From contig JBEKGN010000012.1 in assembly GCA_050012775.1 (NCBI GenBank), positions 1 through 64,000 on the forward strand: a DNA stretch of 64,000 nt, read 5' to 3'. This DNA is from Roseiarcus sp050012775 (GTDB lineage: Bacteria; Pseudomonadota; Alphaproteobacteria; Rhizobiales; Beijerinckiaceae). A program made the position numbers and the translations under genes. Under the pieces are notes generated by a model, which saw only the letters and a list, made by a program, of their open reading frames with translations, searched no databases and was not told where the DNA came from. Of this stretch, positions 34,956 through 42,846 are shown one piece after another (within the stretch, counting starts at the first letter, position 1; every line of letters starts with the position of its first letter).

Positions 34956-35246
34956 TCACGCGTTCAAGTCTTCATACAAGTCTCGCCAATCGGGATTGGC
35001 GCCATGAATGAGGCGCACTTTCCAGGCGCGCGGCCAGTGCTTGATGTTGCGCTCGCGCTGGATGGCGTCGCGGATATCTTCGTAGAACTCAGTCAGCACC
35101 AGGGGCTTGAGGCCATATCGGCGAGTGAAGCCATCGATCAGGCCTTCGCGATGCTCATACGCGCGGCGCGCGATATCGCTCGTCACGCCGGTGTAGAGCG
35201 TGCCGTTCGGCCGATTTGTCATGATGTACACCCAGCCGCCGCGCAT
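34956..35246 (-). CDS. GIY-YIG nuclease domain protein
   Basis: This 96-residue single-domain protein carries GGWVYIMTNRPNGTLYTGVT (the GIY-YIG core as VYI..LYTG), then ARRAYEHREGLIDGFTRRY, LVLTEFYEDIRDAIQRERNIKHW with the metal-binding Glu, and WKVRLIH. This UPF0213-like small type is widespread and uncharacterised; suggested roles are structure-specific DNA cleavage. Start: the ATG at 35246; the longer upstream frame only translates the neighbouring palindrome. It is enclosed by two REP copies in opposite orientation. Confidence 0.88.
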   Translation of the reverse strand: MRGGWVYIMTNRPNGTLYTGVTSDIARRAYEHREGLIDGFTRRYGLKPLVLTEFYEDIRDAIQRERNIKHWPRAWKVRLIHGANPDWRDLYEDLNA

Positions 35247-35285
35247 CAGGGCGAAGGCTAGCGCGGTTCCCGCATTCGGCAAAGA

Positions 35286-35317
35286 CGTGGATGGCCGGGG
35301 CAAGCCCGGCCATGACG
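35286..35317. repeat. REP-type palindrome, right of GIY-YIG gene
   Basis: It reads CGTGGATGGCCGGGGCAAGC then CCGGCCATGACG, the reverse orientation of the copy at 34910. It lies 40 bases upstream of the GIY-YIG start codon. Confidence 0.75.
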
Positions 35318-35339
35318 GCAGGAGTGGATCATAGAGGGC

Positions 35340-35524
35340 GGGAAGGATCAATAATACCGTATATTCATGTGTTAATAAAAATCTTCTAGATCATTCTCGT
35401 ATAATTTGCTATCGACCTCATATAACGACATTATTTGTCAACTTACCCAAGTGAAATCCATTCGCCCCGTCGTCGCCCTCGGCGGAAATCGAGCGAAGTC
35501 GCGGACGCGGGAAAAGGAAGCCTC
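35340..35524 (+). promoter_or_regulatory. AT-rich leader of the cysteine operon
   Basis: About 110 bases (35345-35450) are strongly AT-rich, with runs such as TTAATAAAAATCTTC and a TATAAT hexamer at 35400-35405. This fits a sigma-70 promoter with a bendable upstream region for a LysR-type activator of sulfur genes. AAGGAAG before the GTG at 35525 is the ribosome-binding site. Confidence 0.5.
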
Positions 35525-35872
35525 GTGAGTGAGATCGTCACCGCCAATCGGCTCGCCGACGGCGTCGTCGTGTTCCAGGACGCCGAAGGCGGCTGGGTCG
35601 AGGACTTCGCGCGCGCCGCCGTCCAAAGCGACGCGGCCGCGCTCAAGGCCGCTCTCGCGCTGGCGGGCGAGGCGGTCGCGCAGAGCAGAATCGTCGATCC
35701 CTATTCCGTCGAGGTCGAATGGCGCAACGGCCATTACGCGCCCAAGGCCCTGCGCGAAGCGATCCGCGCGTCTGGGCCGACGGTGCGCCGCGACCTCGGC
35801 AAGCAGGCGCAAGGGCAGGCGCCGATTCCCGCCCTGCACGCGCCCCTGGAGACGCCGCATGTATCGCTATGA
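35525..35872 (+). CDS. DUF2849 protein of the sulfate-assimilation operon
   Basis: This 115-residue protein starts at GTG and reads SEIVTANRLADGVVVFQDAEGGW, then a helix AALKAALALAGEAVAQSRIVDPY and VEVEWRNGHYAPKALREAIRA. DUF2849 proteins sit directly before the nitrite/sulfite reductase gene in many Hyphomicrobiales and are presumed accessory (siroheme delivery or regulation), without proof. The stop lies 14 bases inside cysI, so the two are tightly coupled. Confidence 0.85.
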   Translation: MSEIVTANRLADGVVVFQDAEGGWVEDFARAAVQSDAAALKAALALAGEAVAQSRIVDPYSVEVEWRNGHYAPKALREAIRASGPTVRRDLGKQAQGQAPIPALHAPLETPHVSL

Positions 35873-37532
35873 CGAATTCGACGCCGCCTTCGTCGCGGCG
35901 CGCGTCGCGCAGTTTCGCGACCAGGTCGCGCGCCGCCTCTCCGGTGAACTCACCGAAGAGCAGTTTCGGCCGCACCGGCTGATGAACGGGCTCTATCTGC
36001 AATTGCACGCCTATATGCTGCGCATCGCCGTGCCCTACGGCACGCTCAACTCGCGCCAGATGCGCAAGCTCGCCGAAATCGCGCGCAAATATGATCGCGG
36101 CTACGGCCATTTCACGACGCGCCAGAACCTCCAGTTCAACTGGCCCGCGCTCAAGGATACGCCCGACATTCTCGCCGAACTCGCCAGCGTCGAGATGCAC
36201 GCGATCCAGACCTCGGGCAATTGCATCCGCAACGTCACCGCCGACCATTATTCCGGCGTCGCCGCCGACGAGATCGCCGATCCCCGTCCCTATGCCGAAA
36301 TCCTGCGCCAGTGGTCGTCGCTGCACCCCGAGTTCTCGTTCCTGCCGCGCAAGTTCAAGATCGCGGTCAACGGCGCAACCCACGACCGCGCCGTGATCCA
36401 GGCGCACGACATCGGGCTGCAGGTCGTGCGCAACGAGAAGGGCGAGTTGGGCTTTGCCGTCTATGTCGGCGGCGGACTCGGCCGCACGCCGCTGCTCGGC
36501 CACAAGGTCCGCGACTTTCTGCCCGAGCGCGATCTCATCGCCTATGCCGACGCGATCCTGCGCGTCTACAATCTCGAGGGCCGGCGCGACAACAAATACA
36601 AGGCGCGCATCAAGATCCTGCTGCACGAAAAGGGCCTTGCCGGCTTGCGCGACGCCATCGAGGCGGAATTCGCCGCGCATGATCGCGCCGGCCTCGTTCT
36701 GCCGGCCGAAGAGATCCAGCGCATCGAGGCTTATTTCGCGCCCCCGCCGCTCGAGGCCAAGAAGCCGACCAGCGACCGAGTCGAACGGCGCCGCGGCAAG
36801 GACGCCAAATTCACCAAGTTCTTCGAATCGAACGTGACGCCGCACAAGGCGCCCGGCTACGCGATCGTGACGATTTCGCTCAAGCCGATCGGCGGCGTCC
36901 CCGGCGACGCCAGCGCCGACCAGATCGACGCCGTCGCCGATCTCGCCGAAGACTATTCGCACGACGAATTGCGCGTCTCCCACGAGCAGAACCTGATCCT
37001 GCCCCATGTCGCGCTCGACGACCTCACGGCGGTCTACGATCGGCTCGCCTCGGTCGGGCTCGCCACGCCCAACGCCGGCCTGATCAGCGACATCATCGCC
37101 TGCCCCGGGCTCGACTATTGCGCGCTGGCGACGGCGCGCTCGATCCCGATCGCCCAACGCCTCTCCGAGCGCTTCGGCGACGGCGCGCGCGCCCGCGCGA
37201 TCGGTCCGCTGAAAATCAAGATATCGGGCTGCATCAACGCCTGCGGCCACCATCACGTCGGCCATATCGGCATCCTCGGCCTCGAGCGCGCGGGCGAGGA
37301 GACCTACCAGGTCACCCTCGGCGGCTCGGGCGACGAAAGGGCTTCGATCGGGGAGATCATCGGCCCCGGATTCAGCTCGGAGAACATCGTCGGGGCCGTC
37401 GAGACGATCGTCGAGACCTATATGGCGCAGCGCGCGGGGCCGAACGAGGATTTCCTCGCCGCGTTTCGGCGCGTCGGCGTCGCGCCTTTCAAGGAGGCGC
37501 TCTATGAACGAAGCGCCGGATCGGACATCTGA
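35859..37532 (+). CDS. cysI: Nitrite/sulfite reductase, hemoprotein subunit
   Basis: This 557-residue siroheme-4Fe-4S enzyme reduces sulfite to sulfide with six electrons. Two ferredoxin-like repeats are visible: TTRQNLQFNWPALKD...SGNCIRNVTADH in the first half, and SHEQNLILPHVA in the second. Cluster cysteines are Cys415/Cys421 (CPGLDYC) and Cys458/Cys462 (SGCINACGHHHVGH). Placement between DUF2849 and the APS/PAPS reductase gene supports assimilatory sulfite rather than nitrite reduction. It overlaps both neighbours (14 bases and TGATG). Confidence 0.92.
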   Translation: MYRYDEFDAAFVAARVAQFRDQVARRLSGELTEEQFRPHRLMNGLYLQLHAYMLRIAVPYGTLNSRQMRKLAEIARKYDRGYGHFTTRQNLQFNWPALKDTPDILAELASVEMHAIQTSGNCIRNVTADHYSGVAADEIADPRPYAEILRQWSSLHPEFSFLPRKFKIAVNGATHDRAVIQAHDIGLQVVRNEKGELGFAVYVGGGLGRTPLLGHKVRDFLPERDLIAYADAILRVYNLEGRRDNKYKARIKILLHEKGLAGLRDAIEAEFAAHDRAGLVLPAEEIQRIEAYFAPPPLEAKKPTSDRVERRRGKDAKFTKFFESNVTPHKAPGYAIVTISLKPIGGVPGDASADQIDAVADLAEDYSHDELRVSHEQNLILPHVALDDLTAVYDRLASVGLATPNAGLISDIIACPGLDYCALATARSIPIAQRLSERFGDGARARAIGPLKIKISGCINACGHHHVGHIGILGLERAGEETYQVTLGGSGDERASIGEIIGPGFSSENIVGAVETIVETYMAQRAGPNEDFLAAFRRVGVAPFKEALYERSAGSDI

Positions 37533-38266
37533 TGAGCGCGCACGACGTCAAATTGTTCGGCGACGCGATCGCCGCCTCGCGCCTCGAAGGCAAGTTCGCG
37601 CGAGTCAAGGCGAGTTCGCTGCTGCGCCTGGCGATCGAGGATCTGTTCCCGGGCCGCATCGCGTTGGTCTCCAGCTTCGGCGCGGATTCGGCCGTGCTGC
37701 TGCACATGGTCGCCGGCGTCGACACGAAAACGCCCGTGGTGTTTGTCGACACCGGGCAGCTGTTCCCGGAAACGCTGGCGTATCGCGACGAACTGGTTGC
37801 GCGGCTCGGCCTCGAAAACGTCATCGTCGCCGATCCGAACCCCGCGCTGCTCGCAGCCGAGGACCCCGAAAACTTCCTGTTCGCCAGCGACCCCGACCGC
37901 TGCTGCGAAATCCGCAAGGTCTTGCCGCTGGCGAAGGCGCTCGACGGCTACGAGGCCTGGATCACCGGCCGCAAGGGTTTCCAGAGCGTGACCCGCGCCA
38001 CGGTGCCGCTGTTCGAGGCCGAGGGCGAGCGCGTCAAGGTCAATCCGCTCGTCGGCTGGAGCGCCTCGGACATCCTGAATTACATCCGCGAGGCCGACCT
38101 GCCGCCGCATCCCCTGGTCGCCAAGGGCTATCCCTCGATCGGCTGCCTGCCCTGCACCAGTCCGGTCCGGCCCGGCGAAGATTCGCGCGCCGGCCGTTGG
38201 CGCGGCCGCGGCAAGACCGAGTGCGGCATCCACACCGAGCCGCTTTCCGCGGGGCAGGACATCTGA
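37532..38266 (+). CDS. cysH: Fe-S adenylylsulfate/phosphoadenylylsulfate reductase
   Basis: This 244-residue PP-loop enzyme shows VSSFGADSAVLLHMV, VFVDTGQLFPET, ITGRKGFQSVTRA and the C-terminal ECGIH with the redox-active Cys. The paired cysteines DPDRCCEIRK and GCLPCTSP bind a 4Fe-4S cluster, which indicates the bacterial APS-reductase type rather than the E. coli PAPS type. It supplies sulfite to the preceding reductase using thioredoxin. TGATG overlaps occur at both ends. Confidence 0.93.
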   Translation: MSAHDVKLFGDAIAASRLEGKFARVKASSLLRLAIEDLFPGRIALVSSFGADSAVLLHMVAGVDTKTPVVFVDTGQLFPETLAYRDELVARLGLENVIVADPNPALLAAEDPENFLFASDPDRCCEIRKVLPLAKALDGYEAWITGRKGFQSVTRATVPLFEAEGERVKVNPLVGWSASDILNYIREADLPPHPLVAKGYPSIGCLPCTSPVRPGEDSRAGRWRGRGKTECGIHTEPLSAGQDI

Positions 38267-38775
38267 TGGCTCTGTGGCGCGACGGCGGCTTCGCCGAGGA
38301 CACCTGGACGAATCTCGGCGACGCCGAGCCCATCCCGCCGAAGGGCGCGATCATCGTCTCCTTCGCGCGCTGGAGCGCCGAGCGCGACGCCCTGAGCGCG
38401 CGCGCCGATCCCGTCGGCGTCGCGATTTCCGCGGGCAAGGACGCGGTGGCGGAACTGCCGGAAGCGGCGAAGCGCCCGCTGGTCGCGCTGAACTTCGCCA
38501 AGTTCGCCGACGGGCGCGCGTTTTCCTACGGCGAATTGCTGCGCGAGCGCTTCGGCTTCAAGGGCGAGCTGCGCGCCGCCGGCGACGTGCTGCTCGACGA
38601 AATCCCGCTGATGCGGCGCTGCGGCTTCACCGCGTTCGAGGTGGTCGACGCGCCGACCTTGCGCGCGCTGCGCGAGGGGCGCGCGCCGGGGGGAACGCTG
38701 TTCTACCAACCGAGCGTGGCGCCGCATGAGGCGCCGGCGGGGACGCGGCCGTGGCTAAGGAAGGCGGGGGCGTAG
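38266..38775 (+). CDS. DUF934 protein (cysteine-operon accessory)
   Basis: This 169-residue protein has the DUF934 pattern: PPKGAIIVSFARWSAERDAL, VALNFAKFADGRAFSYGELL, LRERFGFKGELRAAGDVLLD and MRRCGFTAFEV. The family is nearly always next to sulfite/nitrite reductase genes, and its exact role is unknown. It is the last gene of the cys operon, joined to cysH by TGATG. Confidence 0.9.
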   Translation: MALWRDGGFAEDTWTNLGDAEPIPPKGAIIVSFARWSAERDALSARADPVGVAISAGKDAVAELPEAAKRPLVALNFAKFADGRAFSYGELLRERFGFKGELRAAGDVLLDEIPLMRRCGFTAFEVVDAPTLRALREGRAPGGTLFYQPSVAPHEAPAGTRPWLRKAGA

Positions 38776-38798
38776 GCGACGATCAGTCGCAAGCCCGA

Positions 38799-39131
38799 TC
38801 ACCTTCTCTCGCGGTGAACCATCTGGTCGACATAGGAGCGCAAGACGGCGTTGATCTTGGTCTGGTAGCCCCGTCCGTCACGCCGGAAAAATTCCAGCAC
38901 GTCACGGTCGACGCGCATGTTGAGGACGGCCTTCGGCTGCGGCATGTCGACCGACGCTTGGCTCCAATCGACCGTCATGCCGGCTTCCTCGGGATCCGCG
39001 GCGATCGCTGCCTCTATTTCTCCTTCCGTCATTGCGGCCGCGCGCGCCCAATCGCTCTTGCTTTCGCCGCGCCGACGCATCGCCTGCAATTCTTCAGTGG
39101 AATATCGCGCGGTACGCTCTTTCTTCACCAT
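38799..39131 (-). CDS. brnA: BrnA-type antitoxin, second copy
   Basis: This 110-residue protein's core VLNMRVDRDVLEFFRRDGRG then YQTKINAVLRSYVDQM is the BrnA ribbon-helix-helix DNA-binding domain. The N-terminal 65 residues are the toxin-binding part. It overlaps the toxin gene by 38 bases. It repairs or represses the adjacent intact brnT and is unrelated in position to the 31 kb copy. Confidence 0.92.
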   Translation of the reverse strand: MVKKERTARYSTEELQAMRRRGESKSDWARAAAMTEGEIEAAIAADPEEAGMTVDWSQASVDMPQPKAVLNMRVDRDVLEFFRRDGRGYQTKINAVLRSYVDQMVHRERR

Positions 39132-39369
39132 CTCGCGCCCTCCTGAATGAAATGATCCGCCGCACGACGCCGCGCCACGTCCACACGACGGTGTAGAATT
39201 TTCCGTCGTTCAACACGGCCGTCGAGACGAACCGGTCTTCAAAGGGGAAATTTGACGGCGCCGTCGTCACCGGGCGTCCGTCAAACACGACAACGGCGTC
39301 GATGAAATCGAGACTCTTGGTTTCGATGTTCTTCAGGCGCTTGCTTTCATCCCATTCGAACGCTTTCAT
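39094..39369 (-). CDS. brnT: BrnT-type RNase toxin, intact
   Basis: This 91-residue protein is a complete BrnT: FEWDESKRLKNIETKSLDF, VVVFDGRPVTTAPSN, DRFVSTAVLNDGKFYTVVWT and RRIISFRRARDGEERAYR with the catalytic basic/acidic cluster. It cleaves RNA when its antitoxin is lost. A palindromic operator lies directly upstream. This is a useful control for the frameshifted copy at 31.3 kb. Confidence 0.93.
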   Translation of the reverse strand: MKAFEWDESKRLKNIETKSLDFIDAVVVFDGRPVTTAPSNFPFEDRFVSTAVLNDGKFYTVVWTWRGVVRRIISFRRARDGEERAYRAIFH

Positions 39370-39370
39370 G

Positions 39371-39387
39371 TATACACATTCTGTATA
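39371..39387. promoter_or_regulatory. Palindromic operator of the second brnTA pair
   Basis: TATACA-CATTC-TGTATA is a perfect six-base inverted repeat ending one base before the brnT start codon. It is a likely BrnA autorepression site. Confidence 0.6.
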
Positions 39388-39442
39388 TATTAGTCAAGGC
39401 ATGAGGCGGCGGTTACCTCTGCAACCAAATTGCGTCGTCCCC

Positions 39443-40627
39443 CTACTCCGCGCCCTTCGCCAGCCGCAGATGCGGCGGCGCCTCGACCTTCCCCGCCTCG
39501 TCCTCGCGCGAAAATTCCATCGCGTCGATGCGCGCCGCGCGGCGGGTGACTTTCTCGGCCGAGGTCGCGATCAGGCCGACGTCTTCCTGCGCCTGGCGGA
39601 AATGGCCCTCCAGTTTCGCGGTGCGCTCGGCGAGCAGGCGCACGTCGTTGAGCAATTTTCCGACCTCCGCGTGGATCGCGTGCGCCTGGTCGCGCATGCG
39701 CGCGTCGCGCAGGATCGCCTGGGTCACCTGGATCGCCATCATCATCAGCGACGGCGAAACGATGACGACGCGGCCGCGATGCGCCTTCTGCACGACGTCG
39801 TCGAAATGCTCGACGAGATCGGAATAGATCGATTCCGAGGGCACGAACATCAAGGCGATGTCCTGCGTCTCGCCGGGCAGGAGATAGCGCTCCATGATGT
39901 CCTTGACGTGCTTGCCGACGTCGGCGCGCACGCGTTGCATCGCCGCCTTGCGCGCCTCCTCGGAGCGCGCCTGATTGAACAGCGTGAAGGCTTCGAGCGG
40001 AAATTTGGCGTCGACCGCGAGCACGCGCGAATCGCCGGGCAGGCGAATAACGCAATCGGGCCGCATCTTGTTGGATAGCGAGAACTGGAATTCGTAGGCG
40101 CCGGCGGGCAGACCGTCGCGCACGATCGACTCCATCCGTCCCTGGCCGAAGGCGCCGCGCGTCTGCTTGTTGGATAGAATGTCCTTGAGCGAAACGACCT
40201 CCTCGGTCATGCCGGCCATGCGCGCCTGCGCGGCGTCGATGACGGCGAGCCGTTCGTTGAGCTTGTTGAGGTTCGCGCCCGTCGTCTGCGCGTGCGTCTC
40301 GAGCCCGGCGCCGAGCCGCGCGCCGACGGTGTCGAGGCGCTCCGCCATCACGCGCGTCATATCCGCCTGCCGCGAGCCGAGCCATTCGCTCATCGAGCCG
40401 AGCCGCCCGCTAAGCTCGGCGTTGGATTGCACGATCGCGGCGATGCGCGCCTCGAGTTCGCGCTGGCGCTCGTCCGCGGCCTCGGCTTCGCGCCGGCGCG
40501 CCGCGCTCGATCGCGCGAGCGCGACGATGACCACGAACAGCAGCAGCGCGATCGCCGCGAGCGCGCCGCCGAGCGCTTCGGCGAAGGTCAGGGGAACGCC
40601 GTCGAGGGTCATGAAAACCTGGTTCAT
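39443..40627 (-). CDS. rmuC: DNA recombination protein RmuC
   Basis: This roughly 394-residue protein has one N-terminal membrane helix (GALAAIALLLFVVIVALA), a coiled coil to residue 150, then the RmuC nuclease-fold domain. That domain shows LSNKQTRGAFGQGRMESIV, RPDCVIRLPGDSRVLAVDAKFPLEAF, DIALMFVPSESIYSDL and RVVIVSPSLMMMAIQ. It limits inversions and other rearrangements at short repeats. The ATG at 40627 begins MNQVF; an in-frame ATG at 40639 would add four residues. Confidence 0.93.
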   Translation of the reverse strand: MNQVFMTLDGVPLTFAEALGGALAAIALLLFVVIVALARSSAARRREAEAADERQRELEARIAAIVQSNAELSGRLGSMSEWLGSRQADMTRVMAERLDTVGARLGAGLETHAQTTGANLNKLNERLAVIDAAQARMAGMTEEVVSLKDILSNKQTRGAFGQGRMESIVRDGLPAGAYEFQFSLSNKMRPDCVIRLPGDSRVLAVDAKFPLEAFTLFNQARSEEARKAAMQRVRADVGKHVKDIMERYLLPGETQDIALMFVPSESIYSDLVEHFDDVVQKAHRGRVVIVSPSLMMMAIQVTQAILRDARMRDQAHAIHAEVGKLLNDVRLLAERTAKLEGHFRQAQEDVGLIATSAEKVTRRAARIDAMEFSREDEAGKVEAPPHLRLAKGAE

Positions 40628-40742
40628 GGCGCCGACCATAGCTGATTCGCCGCGGCGAAACGAACGAAAGAAGAACAGGTTTGACCGCGTCGCGCCGCGC
40701 GACTATCAGACGAAGACGAAGCGAGAAAACGAAGCGAACGCC

Positions 40743-41273
40743 ATGGCTCTGCGCCCCATCATTATCCTTCCCGACCCGAAGTTGCGCCTCGTCAGCGCCC
40801 CGCTCGGGCAAGTCGACGACGAACTGCGCAAGCTGATGGACGACATGGTCGAGACCATGCACGACGCGCCCGGCATCGGCCTCGCGGCGATTCAGATCGC
40901 CGAGCCGATCCGCCTCGTCGTGATCGATCTGGCCAAGAAGGACGAGCCGCCGCAGCCGCAATATTTCGTCAATCCGGAGATCGCCTGGTCCTCCGAGGAG
41001 CGCTCGGTCTACGAAGAGGGCTGCCTGTCGATCCCCGAATATTACGAGGAGGTCGAGCGTCCGGCAAAAGTGCGCGCGCGGTTCCTCGACCGCGAAGGCA
41101 AGCGGCAGGAGATCGTCGCCGAGGGGTTGCTGGCGACGGCCTTGCAGCACGAGATCGATCATCTCAACGGCGTGCTGTTCATCGACTATATCTCGAAGCT
41201 CAAGCGCGACCGGGTGGTCAAGAAATTCGCCAAGATGGCCAAGCGCGCCGCCGAGGGCCAGCGGCCGCTGTGA
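40743..41273 (+). CDS. def: Peptide deformylase
   Basis: This 176-residue metalloenzyme removes formyl groups from nascent proteins. Its three motifs are intact: APGIGLAAIQI (motif 1), EEGCLSIPEYY (motif 2, Cys ligand) and LATALQHEIDHLNG (motif 3, HExxH). It is divergent from rmuC, about 115 bases apart. The fmt gene often found next to def is not in the window. Confidence 0.97.
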   Translation: MALRPIIILPDPKLRLVSAPLGQVDDELRKLMDDMVETMHDAPGIGLAAIQIAEPIRLVVIDLAKKDEPPQPQYFVNPEIAWSSEERSVYEEGCLSIPEYYEEVERPAKVRARFLDREGKRQEIVAEGLLATALQHEIDHLNGVLFIDYISKLKRDRVVKKFAKMAKRAAEGQRPL

Positions 41274-41301
41274 GCGGCGGGACACGAAAGGGAATGAAGC
41301 G

Positions 41302-42171
41302 ATGAAGATCGACGTCAGCGCCTTTCGCGTCGCCGAAGGCGGGCCGGCCTCGCTCGCCGGGCGCCCCACGCGGGTCGATCCGGTCTATGGGTCGAAGGCC
41401 GATTACGAGAAGATCCTCGCCGAGCACGTCGCCGCGCTGAGCAGGCTGCAGGAGCACCTCGTCAGATCGACCCGTTACGCCCTGCTGATCATCCTCCAGG
41501 GCATGGACACCGCGGGAAAGGACGGGGCCATCGCGCATGTGATGTCCGGCGTCAATCCGCAGGGGTGCAAGGTCGTCGCCTTCAAGCAGCCGACGCCGGC
41601 CGAGGCGGGGCACGACTTTCTCTGGCGCGAGGTCCGCGAATTGCCGGAGCGCGGAATCATCGGCATCTTCAATCGCTCCTATTACGAATCGGTGCTCATC
41701 ACCCGCGTCCATCCCGAACTGTTGCGCGAGGAGGGGGCGTTCAAAACGCCAAGCGATCTCGACGCGTTTTGGGCGGAGCGCTTGCACTCGATACGCGGAC
41801 TCGAGCGCCATCTGCACGCCAACGGCACGCGTTTCGTCAAGATCTTTCTGCACCTCTCGAAGGACGAGCAGCTCAACCGCCTGCTGGAACGCTTGGACAC
41901 GCCGGACAAGGCCTGGAAAGCCTCGCGCGCCGACGCCGAGGAGCGAAAGTCCTGGAAGGACTACATGAGCGCCTATGAGCACGGGCTCGGCGCGACCAGC
42001 GTCGAGTTCGCGCCTTGGCATGTCGTTCCCGCCGACGACAAGCTGAACGCGCGCCTGATCGTGTCGCAGATCGTCATCGACGCGCTGGAGGGGTTGAAGC
42101 TCACCCCGCCCCCGATCGACGCGGCGCGGCGAAAGGAATTGCAGGCGATCCGCGACATGTTGGCGAAGTGA
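41302..42171 (+). CDS. ppk2: PPK2-family polyphosphate:nucleotide phosphotransferase
   Basis: This 289-residue P-loop kinase has Walker A LQGMDTAGKDGAI, lid Arg/Lys region, Walker B GIFNRSYYESVLITRVHPE and the C-terminal FAPWHVVPADDK motif. The FNRSYYE form of the second motif and the length suit the polyphosphate:nucleotide phosphotransferase branch. It transfers phosphate between polyphosphate and nucleotides. The ATG at 41302 is 28 bases after def, so it is probably cotranscribed, and it ends at a strong hairpin. Confidence 0.92.
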   Translation: MKIDVSAFRVAEGGPASLAGRPTRVDPVYGSKADYEKILAEHVAALSRLQEHLVRSTRYALLIILQGMDTAGKDGAIAHVMSGVNPQGCKVVAFKQPTPAEAGHDFLWREVRELPERGIIGIFNRSYYESVLITRVHPELLREEGAFKTPSDLDAFWAERLHSIRGLERHLHANGTRFVKIFLHLSKDEQLNRLLERLDTPDKAWKASRADAEERKSWKDYMSAYEHGLGATSVEFAPWHVVPADDKLNARLIVSQIVIDALEGLKLTPPPIDAARRKELQAIRDMLAK

Positions 42172-42172
42172 A

Positions 42173-42214
42173 GGCGCCGCCCCCTTGCCCTTGCGGGGCG
42201 AATGGGGCGGCGCC
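42173..42214. terminator. Bidirectional terminator between ppk2 and kdpC
   Basis: The perfect 11-bp stem GGCGCCGCCCC / GGGGCGGCGCC has a 20-base loop and lies exactly between two convergent stop codons. There is no T-run on either side, as is common in GC-rich genomes. Confidence 0.6.
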
Positions 42215-42223
42215 AGCGGTGTT

Positions 42224-42835
42224 TCAGGAGGCCTTCAGGGCGTCCAGCGCCATGTTCAGGCGCAGGACGTTGACGCGGGGCTCGCCGACCAGCCCGAAGG
42301 CGCGGCCTTCGATATTGGCGTCGACGAGAGCGCGCACCTTGTCCACCGGCAGATTGCGCGCCTTGGCGACCGCCGCGATCTGGGCGATGGCGTTTTCCGG
42401 CGAGATATGCGGGTCGAGACCCGAAGCCGAGGTCGTCACGGAATCGGCCGGGATCGCCGTCCACCCCGCGGCGTGCTTGGCGTCGACGTCGGCCTTCACG
42501 CGGTCGAACAGCTTCTGCGAGGTCGGACCGAGGTTCGAGCCCGTGGAATTGGCCGCGTTATAGGGCGCGTCGATCGTCTTCGTCGGATCGTCCGGGTGCG
42601 CCGGGTCTTGCGTTTGGGTCGCCGAGGGCCGGCTATGGAAATATTTGTCGGCGGCGAAGTTCTGACCGATCAGCTCCGATCCGACCGGATTCCCGCCGAC
42701 CTGCAGCAGGCTGCCGTTGGCCTGATAGGGCAGAAGGGCTTGCGCGACCCCCGTGATCGCCAAGGGATAGGCGAGTCCGGTCAGAAGCGTGAACAGCGCC
42801 AGCAAGACGATGGCGGGGCGAATTTGGCTCAACAT
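42224..42835 (-). CDS. kdpC: Potassium-transporting ATPase subunit KdpC
   Basis: This roughly 203-residue protein has one membrane helix (IRPAIVLLALFTLLTGLAYPL) and a periplasmic domain with LIGQNFAADKYFHSRPSAT, YNAANSTGSNLGPTSQ, SGLDPHISPENA and GRAFGLVGEPRVNVLRLN. It stabilises the KdpFABC complex. The ATG at 42835 has GAGGA eight bases upstream; the upstream ATG at 42850 overlaps the kdpB stop. It is the last gene of the kdp structural operon. Confidence 0.96.
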   Translation of the reverse strand: MLSQIRPAIVLLALFTLLTGLAYPLAITGVAQALLPYQANGSLLQVGGNPVGSELIGQNFAADKYFHSRPSATQTQDPAHPDDPTKTIDAPYNAANSTGSNLGPTSQKLFDRVKADVDAKHAAGWTAIPADSVTTSASGLDPHISPENAIAQIAAVAKARNLPVDKVRALVDANIEGRAFGLVGEPRVNVLRLNMALDALKAS

Positions 42836-42846
42836 GACGTTTATCC

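Noticed and set aside
36838..36900. Possible dissimilatory role of the nitrite/sulfite reductase
   Set aside because: DUF2849, cysH and DUF934 neighbours and the single-chain form are typical of assimilatory sulfate reduction.
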